A DNA stretch of 64,000 nucleotides from Sphingomonas soli NBRC 100801 (GCF_001591025.1 NZ_BCTZ01000001.1:248001-312000), one strand, 5' to 3'; counted from the first letter of the stretch, positions 18,121 to 29,473 are shown. Made by a program: numbers and translations. The notes: generated by a model from the sequence alone, not told the origin.

Positions 18121-19863
18121 ATGAGCGAGTCGCACGAGATCGAAAGCGAGGCCGCTGATTTCTCACCCCCATGGCCGCTGCGCCCGCTGCTGCTGGCGGG
18201 GCTGGGGCTCGCGACGGGGCTGGCGGTCCACCTGCTGATCGGGGATCTTTCCGAAGACAAGTTCAGCGCTGCGCTGCTGGCCGAGCTGGCCTTCATCACC
18301 GTCACCGCCGGGCTGATCGGCTTCACCATCGAGCGGCGTTATTGGCCGGCGGCGCTGATTTTCAGCGTGGTGGCGGGCGCGGTTGCCGCGGGCGTGGTGT
18401 GGTGGAACGGCACGCCCGACCAGTGGAGCGGCGGCGATGGCTGGCGCGGGGTGGCGCTGTTTCTGGCGATCGCGATCGCCGCGCCGCTGTTTCAGGCGGC
18501 GCAGGACCGGGGGCGGCCGAGCTTTCCCTATGCTTCGGTGCACGATCACGCCTGGACCAACATCGTGCTGTGGGGCGCGAGCTGGGCGTTCGTGGGCATC
18601 ACCGCGCTGCTGACATTGCTGCTTTCGGAGCTGTTCCATCTCATCAAGCTCGACTTCCTCAGGGACCTGATGCGCGAAGACTGGTTCTGGCGGGTGCTGA
18701 TCGGCGCGGCGTTCGGCGGCGGGCTGGGGCTGCTGCGCGAGCATGACGTGGTGGTGCGCACGCTGCAGCGCGTGGTGCTGACCGTGCTTTCGGTACTGGC
18801 GCCGGTGCTGGCGGTGGGGCTGATCGTGTTCGTGCTGGCACTGCCCTTCACGGGGCTGGCACCGCTATGGGAGGCAGGGAGCGCCACGGGCATCCTGCTG
18901 GCCTGCATCATCGGATCGCTGATCCTAGCCAATTCGGTGATCGGCAATTCGGCGGAGGAGGAACGCCGCTCGCCCGCGCTGCGCTATGGCGCGATGGGGC
19001 TGGGGCTGGTGATGCTGCCTCTGGGCGTGATCGCGGCAATCGCGATCGGGCTGCGGATCGGCCAATATGGCTTCACGCCCGAGCGGCTGTGGGTGCTGAC
19101 CTTCGTGATCCTCGCCTGTGCCTATGGGCTGGCCTATCTGGTCTCGCTGCTGCTGGGGCGGATGGAATGGGCGGCGAAGGTGCGCCCCGCGAACCTCAAT
19201 CTGGCGTTCGGCACCTGCGCGGTGGCGCTGCTGCTCGCAACGCCGCTGGTGAGCTTCAATGCGATTGCCACGCGGGATCAGGTCGCGCGGCTGGAGTCGG
19301 GCAAGCTGACGCCGGAGCAGTTCGACTGGCGCGCGCTGGCGTTCGAATTTGGCGAGCCGGGGCGGGAGGCGCTCGACAGGTTAAAGACTTCGGCCAATCC
19401 CAAAATTCGCGCGCTGGCGGTGGAGGCGGGCAAGGCGGAAAATCGGTGGGACGTGGCCCAGGAGGTGGCATCGCCAGAGGCTGTGCTGCGCAAGTTACGG
19501 GTTCTGCCCACCGGCACGGCGCTGCCCGATGGTGCGATCGAAGCGTTGAAGAAAGAGCAGTGCGATCAGGATGAGGGCTGCACCGTGCTGGTCGCGGATC
19601 CCGCCACCATCGCCATCTTCAGGAACAACTGCTTCGCGGCGAAGCGTGACTGGCTGTGCAGCAACGTCGATACCTATCGGCTGGCGGACGGGAAATGGGC
19701 CGCGACTTCGCCTCCCGCACCGCTGGCTTTAAAGCCGGAAGACGTCAGGGCAGAGGCCGAGGCGCAACACAAGGCCTATGGCGCGGGCGAGGTCGAGGTG
19801 CGCGAGATCAAGCGGCGGCAAGTGTTCGTGGGCGGAAAGCCGGTGGGCGAGGTCTTCGAATAG
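18121..19863 (+). CDS. DUF4153 domain membrane protein
   Basis: 580 residues. About ten hydrophobic helices lie between residues 20 and 390, followed by a soluble C-terminal region of about 190 residues with several cysteines. The family signature region includes '[32 protein letters not shown]'-type sequence (seen near residue 140) and '[17 protein letters not shown]'. No function is established for the family as far as I know. Start 18121 has GGGAG upstream; an in-frame ATG at 18079 would add 14 residues. It is divergent from the DUF3089 gene. Confidence 0.8.
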   Translation: MSESHEIESEAADFSPPWPLRPLLLAGLGLATGLAVHLLIGDLSEDKFSAALLAELAFITVTAGLIGFTIERRYWPAALIFSVVAGAVAAGVVWWNGTPDQWSGGDGWRGVALFLAIAIAAPLFQAAQDRGRPSFPYASVHDHAWTNIVLWGASWAFVGITALLTLLLSELFHLIKLDFLRDLMREDWFWRVLIGAAFGGGLGLLREHDVVVRTLQRVVLTVLSVLAPVLAVGLIVFVLALPFTGLAPLWEAGSATGILLACIIGSLILANSVIGNSAEEERRSPALRYGAMGLGLVMLPLGVIAAIAIGLRIGQYGFTPERLWVLTFVILACAYGLAYLVSLLLGRMEWAAKVRPANLNLAFGTCAVALLLATPLVSFNAIATRDQVARLESGKLTPEQFDWRALAFEFGEPGREALDRLKTSANPKIRALAVEAGKAENRWDVAQEVASPEAVLRKLRVLPTGTALPDGAIEALKKEQCDQDEGCTVLVADPATIAIFRNNCFAAKRDWLCSNVDTYRLADGKWAATSPPAPLALKPEDVRAEAEAQHKAYGAGEVEVREIKRRQVFVGGKPVGEVFE

Positions 19864-19901
19864 GTTGCGCTGCGGCAAGCGCGTCTGATAGGCGCGCCTG
19901 C

Positions 19902-20189
19902 ATGTCTGTAGATACCGCAACTGTGAAGAAGGTGGCGAGCCTTGCGCGCATCGCGATCAGCGATAGCGATGCCGAGCGCCTTGCCCCAGAGCTCAACAAT
20001 ATCCTTGGCTGGATCGAGCAGCTGGGTGAGGTCGATACCTCGTCCGTGCAGCCGATGACCGCCGTGATCCCCAACACCCAGCGTCTGCGCGACGATGTGG
20101 TGACCGAGGGCGGCCAGCGCGATGCCGTGCTGGCGAATGCGCCGCAGGGCGAGCATGGGTTTTTCACCGTTCCCAAGGTGGTCGAATAA
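19902..20189 (+). CDS. gatC: Asp-tRNA(Asn)/Glu-tRNA(Gln) amidotransferase subunit C
   Basis: 95 residues. The small subunit that holds GatA and GatB together. Typical '[20 protein letters not shown]', '[19 protein letters not shown]' and 'FFTVPKVVE' at the C-terminus. The ATG at 19902 gives the normal length. The stop overlaps the gatA ATG (TAATG). Confidence 0.96.
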   Translation: MSVDTATVKKVASLARIAISDSDAERLAPELNNILGWIEQLGEVDTSSVQPMTAVIPNTQRLRDDVVTEGGQRDAVLANAPQGEHGFFTVPKVVE

Positions 20190-21673
20190 TGTCGGATCTT
20201 ACCGAACTCGGCGTCGCGGGCCTTCGCGACGGCATCCGCGCGGGCAAGTTCTCGGCGCGCGAAGTGGCCGATCAGTTTATCGTCAAGGTGAGCAAGGCCA
20301 AGGCGCTCAACGCATTCCTGGTCGAAACCCCCGATCATGCCATCGCCGCCGCGCGCGCAGCCGATGAGGCCGTGGCGAAGGGCGAGACGCTCAAGCCGCT
20401 GGCCGGCGTGCCGATCGGCATGAAGGATCTGTTCTGCACCAAGGGCGTGGAGACCACGGCGGCCAGCCACATCCTGGAAGGCTTCAAGCCGGTCTATGAA
20501 TCGACCGTCTCGCAGAATCTGTGGGACGCGGGCGCGGGCATGCTGGGCAAGCTCAACATGGACCAGTTCGCCATGGGCTCGTCCAACGAGACCAGCTATT
20601 TCGGCAACGTGATCTCGCCCTGGCGGCGCGGCGGCGGCGACAATGCGCCGCTGGCACCCGGCGGCTCTTCGGGCGGCAGCTCGGCGGCGGTTTCGGCCGG
20701 CCTGTGCCCGGGTGCCACCGGCACCGACACCGGCGGCTCGATCCGTCAGCCCGCAGCGTTCACCGGCATCAGCGGCATCAAGCCGACCTATGGCCGCTGC
20801 TCGCGCTGGGGCACGATCGCCTTCGCCTCGTCGCTCGATCAGGCAGGCCCGATGGCGCGCGACGTGAAGGACTGCGCGATCCTGCTGGAGAATATGGCGG
20901 GCTTTGATCCCAAGGATTCGACCTCGCTGAACTTGCCCGTGCCCAAGTGGGAGGACGGCCTTTCCGCCGATCTGCGCGGCAAGAAGATCGGCATCCCCAA
21001 GGATTACAGGCTCGACGGCACGCCCGCCGAGATCCTGAACCTGTGGGATGCGGGCGTCGAATGGCTGAAGGACGCGGGCGCAGAGATCGTCGAGGTCAGC
21101 CTGCCGCACACCAAATATGCGCTGCCGGCCTATTACATCATCGCACCGGCAGAGGCTTCGTCGAACCTCGCTCGCTATGATGGCGTGCGCTACGGGCTGC
21201 GCGACCTGCCCGAGGGCGCAAACTTGCAGGACATGTATGCCGCAACCCGCGCCGCCGGCTTTGGCGACGAGGTGAAGCGCCGCATCCTGATCGGCACCTA
21301 TGTTCTCTCGGCGGGATTCTACGACGCTTATTTCACACAAGCATCGAAGGTCCGCACGCTGATCGCGCGCGATTTCGAGATCGCGTTCAGCCAGTGCGAC
21401 CTGCTGCTGACGCCGACGGCGCCGTCTGCGGCGTTCGCGCTGGGCGAGAAGTCTGCCGATCCGCTGGCGATGTATCTCAACGACGTGTTCACCGTGCCGT
21501 CGAGCCTTGCGGGGCTTCCGGCAATGTCGGTGCCCGGCGGTCTCGACGGCGCGGGTCTGCCGCTGGGTCTCCAGATCATCGGCAAGCCGCTCGATGAGCA
21601 GGGCGTGCTCAACGCGGGGCTGGCGATCGAGCAGCGCGCGGGCTTCGTCGCGCGTCCGGAGGCATGGTGGTGA
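20189..21673 (+). CDS. gatA: Asp-tRNA(Asn)/Glu-tRNA(Gln) amidotransferase subunit A
   Basis: 494 residues. The amidase subunit releases ammonia from glutamine to amidate mischarged tRNA. The Ser-Ser-Lys triad is visible: Lys in [13 protein letters not shown], cis-Ser in [10 protein letters not shown] and the nucleophile in [11 protein letters not shown]. One-base overlap with gatC. The 3' end overlaps the next gene by 10 bases. Presence of GatCAB implies indirect Gln-tRNA and/or Asn-tRNA synthesis, as usual in alphaproteobacteria. Confidence 0.97.
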   Translation: MSDLTELGVAGLRDGIRAGKFSAREVADQFIVKVSKAKALNAFLVETPDHAIAAARAADEAVAKGETLKPLAGVPIGMKDLFCTKGVETTAASHILEGFKPVYESTVSQNLWDAGAGMLGKLNMDQFAMGSSNETSYFGNVISPWRRGGGDNAPLAPGGSSGGSSAAVSAGLCPGATGTDTGGSIRQPAAFTGISGIKPTYGRCSRWGTIAFASSLDQAGPMARDVKDCAILLENMAGFDPKDSTSLNLPVPKWEDGLSADLRGKKIGIPKDYRLDGTPAEILNLWDAGVEWLKDAGAEIVEVSLPHTKYALPAYYIIAPAEASSNLARYDGVRYGLRDLPEGANLQDMYAATRAAGFGDEVKRRILIGTYVLSAGFYDAYFTQASKVRTLIARDFEIAFSQCDLLLTPTAPSAAFALGEKSADPLAMYLNDVFTVPSSLAGLPAMSVPGGLDGAGLPLGLQIIGKPLDEQGVLNAGLAIEQRAGFVARPEAWW

Positions 21674-22224
21674 GCGCAGTCTCCTCGGATCCCCTCGAGA
21701 CCCCAGTAAAGCTGCGCCCGCTGCCGCTGCTGATCTTCAGCTCGCGCTGGCTCCAGCTCCCGCTCTATGTCGGCCTGATCGTCGCGCAGTGCGTGTACGT
21801 CTATCTGTTCATCAAGGAGCTTTGGCACCTGATCTTCCATGCCTGGGAGTTTAGCGAGCAGCAGATCATGCTGGTCGTGCTCGGCCTGATCGACGTGGTG
21901 ATGATCTCCAACCTGCTCGTGATGGTGATCGTCGGCGGCTACGAGACGTTCGTCTCGCGGCTGGGCCTCAAGGGCCATCCCGACCAGCCCGAATGGCTCA
22001 GCCATGTGAACGCGGGCGTGCTCAAGGTGAAGCTGGCGATGGCGATCATCGGCATCTCCTCGATCCACCTGCTGCGCACCTTCATCGAAGCAGGCGCCAT
22101 GGGCCAGCCCAATGGCCGCATCACCGAGCAGGCCGTCCTTTGGCAGACGATCATCCACATGGCGTTCATCGCATCGGCGATGGGCATCGCCTATGTCGAC
22201 CGCATGACACAGCAGAAGCATTGA
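21664..22224 (+). CDS. YqhA family (TIGR00645-like) inner-membrane protein
   Basis: 186 residues with three or four transmembrane helices: residues about 30-50, 65-90, 120-140 and 160-180. Family phrases are '[20 protein letters not shown]', '[15 protein letters not shown]' and '[11 protein letters not shown]'. The function is unknown. It starts 10 bases inside gatA and ends one base before gatB, so it is embedded in the gat operon. An alternative GTG start at 21670 is possible. Confidence 0.88.
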   Translation: MVVSAVSSDPLETPVKLRPLPLLIFSSRWLQLPLYVGLIVAQCVYVYLFIKELWHLIFHAWEFSEQQIMLVVLGLIDVVMISNLLVMVIVGGYETFVSRLGLKGHPDQPEWLSHVNAGVLKVKLAMAIIGISSIHLLRTFIEAGAMGQPNGRITEQAVLWQTIIHMAFIASAMGIAYVDRMTQQKH

Positions 22225-22225
22225 T

Positions 22226-23728
<1,503 letters not shown>

Positions 23729-23746
23729 GCTCGCACGACCCCTTAT

Positions 23747-23828
23747 CGTCATCCCCGATAAAGCGGGGACCCAGAGCCGTAACCGGTCCCGCGGGTAACC
23801 CTGGGTTCCCGCTTTCGCGGGAATGACG
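23747..23828. repeat. Palindromic intergenic repeat, family A
   Basis: CGTCATCCCCGATAAAGCGGGGACCCAG and CTGGGTTCCCGCTTTCGCGGGAATGACG. The right end is directly followed by GAGG, so GACGGAGG at the repeat border forms the ribosome site of the next gene at 23838. Confidence 0.88.
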
Positions 23829-23837
23829 GAGGTGTGG

Positions 23838-24437
23838 ATGCGCGCGTTTTTTGCTTTCTGGATTTGCCTGTTCGCGCTGCCCGCCGCCGCGCAGACGGCT
23901 CCGGCCAATCCCCGCGTCGCTTTCGAGACGGAGGCGGGGCGCTTCGTGGTCGAGGTCTATGCCGACAAGGCGCCGGTCACAGCGGCCAATTTCCTGCGCT
24001 ATGTCGATGCCAAGCGGCTCGACGGGATCAGCTTCTATCGCGTCGTGAAGGTGCAGGACCGTTTCGGCTTCGTGCAGCTGGGGCTGCAGAACGACGTCAA
24101 GCGCGTCTTCCCGCCGATCAAGCACGAATCGACCGAGCAGACCGGGATCAAGCATCTGGACGGCACGCTTTCGATGCCTCGCCTGAAGCCGGGCAGCGCG
24201 CAGGGCGAGTTTACGATCAGCGTGGGCGATCAGCCTTCGTTCGATGCGGGATCGGGCAGCCCGGAGGATAATCTGGGCTATGCCGCCTTTGCCCGGGTGG
24301 TCGAGGGGATGGACGTGGTGGTGAACATCATGGACGCCCCGATATCGCCCACCGCGACGCTGCGCGGGGGCACGTTCCTGGGGCAGGTGCCGGCCAAGCC
24401 GGTCAAGGTGCTGACGGTACGGCGGGTGGCCGGCTGA
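23838..24437 (+). CDS. Periplasmic cyclophilin-type peptidyl-prolyl isomerase
   Basis: 199 residues from the ATG at 23838 (GGAGG 5 bases upstream). The signal peptide ends in LPAAAQ. The cyclophilin core follows: 'VAFETEAGRFVVEVYADKAPVTAANFLRYVD' then 'DGISFYRVV', 'GTLSMPRL' and 'GEFTISVGDQPSFD', 'GYAAFARVVEGMDVV'. It catalyses cis-trans proline isomerisation in exported proteins. The active-site 'QGGDF' segment of standard cyclophilins is replaced by an insertion, so catalysis may be weak. It converges with the Crp/Fnr gene. Confidence 0.88.
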   Translation: MRAFFAFWICLFALPAAAQTAPANPRVAFETEAGRFVVEVYADKAPVTAANFLRYVDAKRLDGISFYRVVKVQDRFGFVQLGLQNDVKRVFPPIKHESTEQTGIKHLDGTLSMPRLKPGSAQGEFTISVGDQPSFDAGSGSPEDNLGYAAFARVVEGMDVVVNIMDAPISPTATLRGGTFLGQVPAKPVKVLTVRRVAG

Positions 24438-24440
24438 GGC

Positions 24441-25160
24441 TCAGGCCTCGCGCATGCCGAGATAGAGGAACGCCGGGTCGAACTCCGCCACGCGCCGGAG
24501 CCCGGCGAGGTTGAGCAGCACGACGCGGCCGTTGCGAAACTCGACGAGCCCGGCTTCGCGCAACTCGCGCAGTACGCGATTGACGTGGACGGAGGTGAGG
24601 CCGAGGCATTCGGCGAGCTCGGCCTGGGTGAGCGCCAGCGCATAGCCCGTATCATCGGCGAGCCCGACCAGCCCCAGCCGCACATGCAGCTCGCACAGCA
24701 GATGCGCCGTGCGTTCCAGCGCGTTGCGACGGCCGAGCGAGACCTCCCATTCGCGGTGGATGCACGCGTCGAGATTGGTGGAGAACCACAGGATGCGGGC
24801 GACGCGCGGGAAATCCTCGCACAGCTTGCGGATCCGCTCGTGCGGCGCGCGGGCGATGGTGCACGGCGTGAGCGTCATGATGTTGTGATCGAGATGCTTG
24901 AGCGTGAAGCTGTGCAGATCGGCGAAATCGCCGGGCACGTGGATCTCGGTGATCTGGCGCTGGCCGTCGCTCATATCCTTGTACCGGCACATCAAGCCAT
25001 CGAGCAGCAGCGTCGAATGATTGAGTCTCTGGCCCGCGCGGATGAAGCAGTGGTCGGCCGGATAGCGCACGGTATCGGCGATCGATTCGCGAATCGCCGC
25101 TTCTTCCTCCGCGCTGATCGGGTCGCGCGCGCGGAGCTTCATGAGATATTTGCCGATCAC
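24441..25160 (-). CDS. Crp/Fnr family transcriptional regulator
   Basis: 239 residues with a GTG start at 25160 (GGAGG 4 bases upstream); an ATG at 25142 is the alternative. The N-terminal cyclic-nucleotide-type beta-barrel includes 'CFIRAGQRLNHSTLLLDGLMCRYKDM' type sequence and 'EIHVPGDFADLHSFTL'. The C-terminal winged helix is HTH_Crp: 'LTQAELAECLGLTSVHVNRVLRELREAGLV'. No Fnr-like Cys cluster is visible, so it is not an oxygen sensor of the FNR type. The ligand is unknown. The open frame continues far upstream but is antisense to tig. Confidence 0.88.
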   Translation of the reverse strand: MIGKYLMKLRARDPISAEEEAAIRESIADTVRYPADHCFIRAGQRLNHSTLLLDGLMCRYKDMSDGQRQITEIHVPGDFADLHSFTLKHLDHNIMTLTPCTIARAPHERIRKLCEDFPRVARILWFSTNLDACIHREWEVSLGRRNALERTAHLLCELHVRLGLVGLADDTGYALALTQAELAECLGLTSVHVNRVLRELREAGLVEFRNGRVVLLNLAGLRRVAEFDPAFLYLGMREA

Positions 25161-25188
25161 CGGGCCTCCGGCCGCTGCGGTGCCATCC

Positions 25189-25377
25189 TCACCCTGCCTG
25201 CGCCGTTGGCTGCATCGGCGTGGAGGGCGGATCGCCGCCGGGATTGGGCGCGGGCACGTCGATGTCCGGGGCAGGGGGCACAACTTCGGGCGGCGGCGCC
25301 TCGGGCTGGCCGGGTTGCGGCGCGGCGGGCGTTTCGTCCGGCGGAGTGGTCGGCCGGATGGGCGGTTCGACGGGCAT
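25189..25377 (-). CDS. Small proline-rich hypothetical protein
   Basis: 62 residues, about one third proline (PVEPPIRPTTPPDETPAAPQ at the start). GGAGAG lies 5 bases before the ATG. No membrane segment and no domain recognised. It lies 28 bases upstream of the Crp/Fnr gene on the same strand and could be cotranscribed. It may be a real small gene or a compositional frame; the ribosome site and spacing favour a gene. Confidence 0.5.
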   Translation of the reverse strand: MPVEPPIRPTTPPDETPAAPQPGQPEAPPPEVVPPAPDIDVPAPNPGGDPPSTPMQPTAQAG

Positions 25378-25486
25378 AAGGGCTCTCCTCTTGCCTCGCT
25401 CAACGCCGCTATCGCCGCCAAGTTGCCTTGTGCCCTTGCCCCCGCTCGCCTGATTGCTATAGAGCCGCCCGACCGGCGGTGCCCCT

Positions 25487-25571
25487 GCGGGCGTGGCGGA
25501 ACTGGTAGACGCGCCAGATTTAGGTTCTGGTATCGAAAGGTGTGGGGGTTCGAGTCCCTTCGCCCGCACCA
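25487..25571 (+). tRNA. tRNA-Leu (anticodon UAG)
   Basis: 85 bases including the encoded CCA. The acceptor pair is GCGGGCG with CGCCCGC, and the anticodon stem CCAGA/TCTGG closes the loop TTTAGGT with anticodon TAG. The long variable arm of class II tRNAs and the T-arm GGGGGTTCGAGTCCC are present. It lies 60 bases before tig. Confidence 0.95.
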
Positions 25572-25631
25572 GCACCGCCGTTCCAGCAGCGTCCGGACGC
25601 CGCCTATCCAATTCAATTTGAAAGCCGTGAA

Positions 25632-27248
25632 ATGCAGACTGTCGAGACGTTGAACGAGGGCCTCAAGCGCGCCTACACGCTCAAGATCACCGCCAAGGAC
25701 ATCGATTCGAAGGTCGATGCCGAAGTGAAGCGCGTCGCTCCGACGATCCGCATGCCCGGCTTCCGCCCCGGCAAGGTGCCCGCGAACCTGATCCGCAAGA
25801 TGCATGGCGAGGCGCTGGCGCAGGACGCGCTCAACAATTCGATCCAGGAAGGCGTGCAGAAGCTGATCGCCGATCACAAGCTGCGTCCCGCGATGCAGCC
25901 TTCGGTGAGCCTTGAGGGCGAATATGCCCCTGGCGGCGATGCCGAGATCAAGGTCGAGCTGGAAGTGCTCCCCGACGTTCCGACGCCGTCGATCGAAGGC
26001 ATCAAGCTCGAGCGCCTGACCGTTCAGGCCGACGACGCAGCCGTGCAGGCGCAGCTCGAACAGATCGCATCGGGCCAGAAGTCGTGGAACGACGCCCCCG
26101 CGAAGCACAAGGCCGCGACCGGCGACAACGTGACGATGGACTTTGTCGGCAAGACCGCTGACGGCGTCGCATTCGAAGGCGGCACCGGCACCGACATGGC
26201 CGTCGAGATCGGCTCGGGCCGGCTGATCCCGGGCTTCGAGGACCAGCTGGTCGGCGTGAAGGCCGGCGACGAGCTGACGATCAACGTGACCTTCCCCGAG
26301 GATTACGGCTCGAAGGATCTGGCCGGCAAGCCCGCCACCTTCGACCTCAAGATCACCAAGGTGCAGACCGCGGGCGAATCGAAGATCGACGATGATTTCG
26401 CCAAGCAGCTCGGCTTGCAGAGCCTTGAGCAGCTGACCGGGCTCCTCAAGGGCCAGATCGAGCAGCAGCTCAACGGCCTGACCCGCACCCACATGAAGCG
26501 CAAGCTGCTCGATCAGCTCGCCGCCGGCCATGATTTCCCGGTTCCGCCCTCGATGGTGGATGCCGAGTTCCAGCAGATCTGGCATCAGCTCCAGCACGAA
26601 GCCGAGCATGAAGCCGATGTCGAGGCCGCCAAGGCCGAGCTGGAAGCCGAGCGCGACGAATATCGTGCGATCGCCGAGCGCCGCGTGCGCCTGGGCCTGC
26701 TGCTTTCCGAAATCGGCAACGCCAATGGCGTGGAAGTCAGCGCGAACGAGATGAACCAGCTGATTGCGCAGGCCGCGCAGCAGTACAGCCCGCAGGAGCG
26801 TGACCGGTTCATCCAGTATGTGCGCCAGGAACCGATGGCCGCCGCGCAGCTGCGTGCGCCGCTGTTCGAGGACAAGGTCGTCGACTTCCTGTTCGACAAG
26901 GCGGAGATCACCGACCGCGAAGTGACCAAGGAAGAGCTGGAAGCCGCGATCGAGAGCGAAGAAGGCTTCGACACCGGCACGCACCATCACGACCACGACA
27001 ACCACAAGCCCAAGGGCAAGAAGGCTGCGAAGCCCAAGGCTGAAAAGGCAGAGAAGGCCGAGAAGCCCGCCAAGGCCAAGAAGGTCGAGGCCGCCGATAT
27101 CGAGCCCGCAGCGCCCGGCGACGAGCTGGTGCAGGCCGAGCCGGTGAAGAAGGCGGCCACCAAGAAGGCACCTGCCGCGAAGGCGGAGAAGGCCGCTGAC
27201 GAGAAGCCCGCCAAAAAGGCTCCGGCGAAGAAGAAGGCGGCGGAGTAA
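25632..27248 (+). CDS. tig: Trigger factor with long Lys/Ala-rich tail
   Basis: 538 residues, longer than the 430-450 usual in the family. Ribosome-bound chaperone and prolyl isomerase. The N-terminal ribosome-binding signature GFRPGKVP is near residue 45. The FKBP domain contains 'DNVTMDFVGKTADGVAFEGGTGTD' and 'LIPGFEDQLVGVKAGDE'. The C-terminal arms end near residue 445. After this comes a roughly 90-residue tail with a His/Asp cluster (THHHDHDNH) and then histone H1-like Lys/Ala/Pro repeats. The start at 25632 is the first Met of the conserved region; the longer frame runs through the tRNA. Confidence 0.95.
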   Translation: MQTVETLNEGLKRAYTLKITAKDIDSKVDAEVKRVAPTIRMPGFRPGKVPANLIRKMHGEALAQDALNNSIQEGVQKLIADHKLRPAMQPSVSLEGEYAPGGDAEIKVELEVLPDVPTPSIEGIKLERLTVQADDAAVQAQLEQIASGQKSWNDAPAKHKAATGDNVTMDFVGKTADGVAFEGGTGTDMAVEIGSGRLIPGFEDQLVGVKAGDELTINVTFPEDYGSKDLAGKPATFDLKITKVQTAGESKIDDDFAKQLGLQSLEQLTGLLKGQIEQQLNGLTRTHMKRKLLDQLAAGHDFPVPPSMVDAEFQQIWHQLQHEAEHEADVEAAKAELEAERDEYRAIAERRVRLGLLLSEIGNANGVEVSANEMNQLIAQAAQQYSPQERDRFIQYVRQEPMAAAQLRAPLFEDKVVDFLFDKAEITDREVTKEELEAAIESEEGFDTGTHHHDHDNHKPKGKKAAKPKAEKAEKAEKPAKAKKVEAADIEPAAPGDELVQAEPVKKAATKKAPAAKAEKAADEKPAKKAPAKKKAAE

Positions 27249-27257
27249 CTACTTCTT

Positions 27258-27349
27258 CGTCATCCCGGCCCTGAGCCGGGATCCCGCTTCCTTTTTGGGA
27301 GCGGGTAGCCGAAGAAGAAGCGGGATCCCGGCTCAGGGCCGGGATGACG
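27258..27349. repeat. Palindromic intergenic repeat, family B
   Basis: CGTCATCCCGGCCCTGAGCCGGGATCCCGCTTC pairs with GAAGCGGGATCCCGGCTCAGGGCCGGGATGACG almost perfectly. It is the cleanest family B copy in the window. Confidence 0.92.
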
Positions 27350-27361
27350 TTGGGGGTATGA

Positions 27362-28294
27362 ATGGCCACCGCCGAACCGCGCATCGCAGTCCTGCTGCCC
27401 TGCTATAACGAGGAAGCGGCGATCGCGCAGACGGTCGCCGGCTTCCGCGCGGCTCTGCCCGATGCCACGATCTATGTTTACGACAATAACAGCCGCGACC
27501 GCACGATCGAGGTGGCGCGCGCTGCCGGCGCCGTGGTCCGCACCGAGCGGATGCAGGGCAAGGGCAATGTCGTCCGGCGCATGTTCGCCGATGTGGATGC
27601 CGACATCTATGTGATGGCGGATGGCGACGCGACCTATGATCCCGAATCCGCCGCCGCGATGGTCGCGCGCGTGGCCGAAGAGGGCCTGGACATGATCGTC
27701 GGTACCCGCGTGCACGAAGCGGCGGAGGCCTATCGGCGCGGGCATGTGCTGGGCAACCGGATGATGACCGGGATACTTGCCCGCCTGTTCGGGCGCAGCT
27801 TCACCGATATCTTCTCCGGCTACCGCGTCTTTTCGCGGCGTTTCGTGAAGAGCTTCCCGGTGCTTTCCTCCGGCTTCGAGATCGAGACCGAGATCAGCGT
27901 GCACGCGCTGGAGCTCAAGATGCCGGTGGGCGAGGCCGAGACTCGCTATTTCGCGCGGCCGGAGGGTTCGGTTTCCAAGCTCAGCACCTATTCGGACGGG
28001 TTTCGCATCGCGCGCACCATCCTGACGCTCTACCGCGTCGAGCGGCCGATGCTGTTCTTCGGGCTGATCGCGGCGTTGTTCGGTCTGCTCTCGATCGGGC
28101 TGAGCGTGCCGCTGATCCTCACCTTCCTGGAAACGCACACCGTGCCGCGCCTCCCCACCGCGATCCTTTCGACCGGGCTGATGATCCTGGCGTTCCTCAA
28201 CATATTCACCGGGCTGATCCTGGACACGGTGGTGCGTGGACGCCGCGAAGTGCGGCGGCTGGCCTATCTGGGCGTGCCGGGGCCGCTGAAGTAA
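27362..28294 (+). CDS. Glycosyltransferase family 2, dolichol-phosphate-mannose-synthase like
   Basis: 310 residues. The GT2 N-terminal domain has 'IAVLLPCYNEEAAIAQTV', 'VYDNNSRDRTIEVA', the metal-binding DGDATYDPE and 'GNRMMTGILARLFGRSFTDIFSGYRVF'. Two C-terminal membrane helices (about 228-250 and 262-285) match the polyprenyl-phosphate glycosyltransferase subgroup. A role in cell-surface glycan assembly is inferred. GGGGG lies 5 bases before the ATG. It sits between tig and clpP. Confidence 0.88.
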   Translation: MATAEPRIAVLLPCYNEEAAIAQTVAGFRAALPDATIYVYDNNSRDRTIEVARAAGAVVRTERMQGKGNVVRRMFADVDADIYVMADGDATYDPESAAAMVARVAEEGLDMIVGTRVHEAAEAYRRGHVLGNRMMTGILARLFGRSFTDIFSGYRVFSRRFVKSFPVLSSGFEIETEISVHALELKMPVGEAETRYFARPEGSVSKLSTYSDGFRIARTILTLYRVERPMLFFGLIAALFGLLSIGLSVPLILTFLETHTVPRLPTAILSTGLMILAFLNIFTGLILDTVVRGRREVRRLAYLGVPGPLK

Positions 28295-28300
28295 AAGCCG

Positions 28301-29305
28301 TTATACCAGCTTCAGATCCTTGAGGCTCCGCGCGGTCGCGGCGATTGCTTCCTCGTTGCTCCGCGGTGTCCAGCCCAGCGCCAGCGCCTTGGCATTGCTC
28401 GCCCGCCCGCGAATCCCCAGCCGGGGCACGGCCTCGCGCGCCAAGGGATTGACCAATCCGAGCAGGCGAACCAGCCAATTCGGGAGCTGGCGCGGAACCT
28501 TCGCCCCGAAATGATCGTGCAGCACGAGTGCCATCTGGTGCAGCGACATCGGTTCTCCCGCTACGGCCAGGAAGCGCTCGCCAGCAGCGGCGGGATCGGT
28601 CATCGCCAGCACCTGCAGGCTCGCCACGTCGCGGACGTCCACCACGCTGAACCACAGATCGGGGGTGCCCGGCAGCTCGCCCGCCATCATCCGGCGAACC
28701 ACCTCGATCGAGGTGGAAAGATCCCTGCCCAAAGCGGGTCCGAAGATGCCGACAGGGTTGACCACCGACAGTTCCATGCCGCCGCCTTCCGATGCGATGA
28801 AATCCCAGGCGGCGCGCTCGGCAAGCGTCTTGGATTTCATATAGGGCTGCACCGCGGGCCCGTTCACATCGGTCCAGTCCGCTTCGGTGAAGGCTGCCGA
28901 TCGCTCGCCATGGCCATAGCCGATCGCGGCGAAGGATGAGGTGAGCACGACGCGTTTCACCCCGGCGGCGCGCGCGGCACGCAGGACACGCAATGTGCCC
29001 TCCACGGCCGGGCGGATGAGTTCCTGCTCGTCCTTGGGCTGACGGATCGGGAAGGGGGAGGCGACGTGGTGGACAAAGTCGCAATCCGCCGCTGCTTCGG
29101 CCCAGCCCGAATCCCGCTCCAGATCGGCGGCGGCAAAGCCGAGCCGATAGGTGTCGCCCCCGGCGCGCTCCAGCGTCGCGCGCACCTCCGCCTCGCGATC
29201 GAGGCTGCGCACGGTGGTGCGCACCAAATGCCCCGCCGCCAGCAATTGCAGGATTACATGGCTTCCAACGAAGCCCGAACCGCCGGTGACGAGTACCTTG
29301 CTCAT
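28301..29305 (-). CDS. NAD(P)-dependent epimerase/dehydratase (dihydroflavonol reductase-like SDR)
   Basis: 334 residues. The extended SDR N-terminus VLVTGGSGFVGSHVILQLL binds NAD(P). 'VHHVASPFP', 'RVVLTSSFAAIGYG' and the active-site Tyr-Met-Lys-Ser-Lys (YxxxK) follow, as in dihydroflavonol-4-reductase-like proteins. The substrate is unknown. The ATG at 29305 begins the Rossmann fold; an ATG at 29365 would add 20 residues that do not look like family sequence. Confidence 0.88.
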   Translation of the reverse strand: MSKVLVTGGSGFVGSHVILQLLAAGHLVRTTVRSLDREAEVRATLERAGGDTYRLGFAAADLERDSGWAEAAADCDFVHHVASPFPIRQPKDEQELIRPAVEGTLRVLRAARAAGVKRVVLTSSFAAIGYGHGERSAAFTEADWTDVNGPAVQPYMKSKTLAERAAWDFIASEGGGMELSVVNPVGIFGPALGRDLSTSIEVVRRMMAGELPGTPDLWFSVVDVRDVASLQVLAMTDPAAAGERFLAVAGEPMSLHQMALVLHDHFGAKVPRQLPNWLVRLLGLVNPLAREAVPRLGIRGRASNAKALALGWTPRSNEEAIAATARSLKDLKLV

Positions 29306-29473
29306 GCCGAAATCGAATTCCTTGCTGATCCGAAACAATGTGCGCGCTGGTGCACGGATCGGCAAGACTTGGCTGTTAAGGCTGCGCTTTCACCGCGTTC
29401 ACCCCTTGCGCGGCGCTAACCAAGCGCCGATGTAGTTGCCGGGCAAAACCATAACCGAAGAGATTTTCTCCTT

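Noticed and set aside
24441-27005. 854-residue minus-strand open frame covering the Crp/Fnr gene and most of tig
   Set aside because: Only the first 240 codons from the 3' end are protein-like; the rest is the complement of tig and the tRNA-Leu gene.
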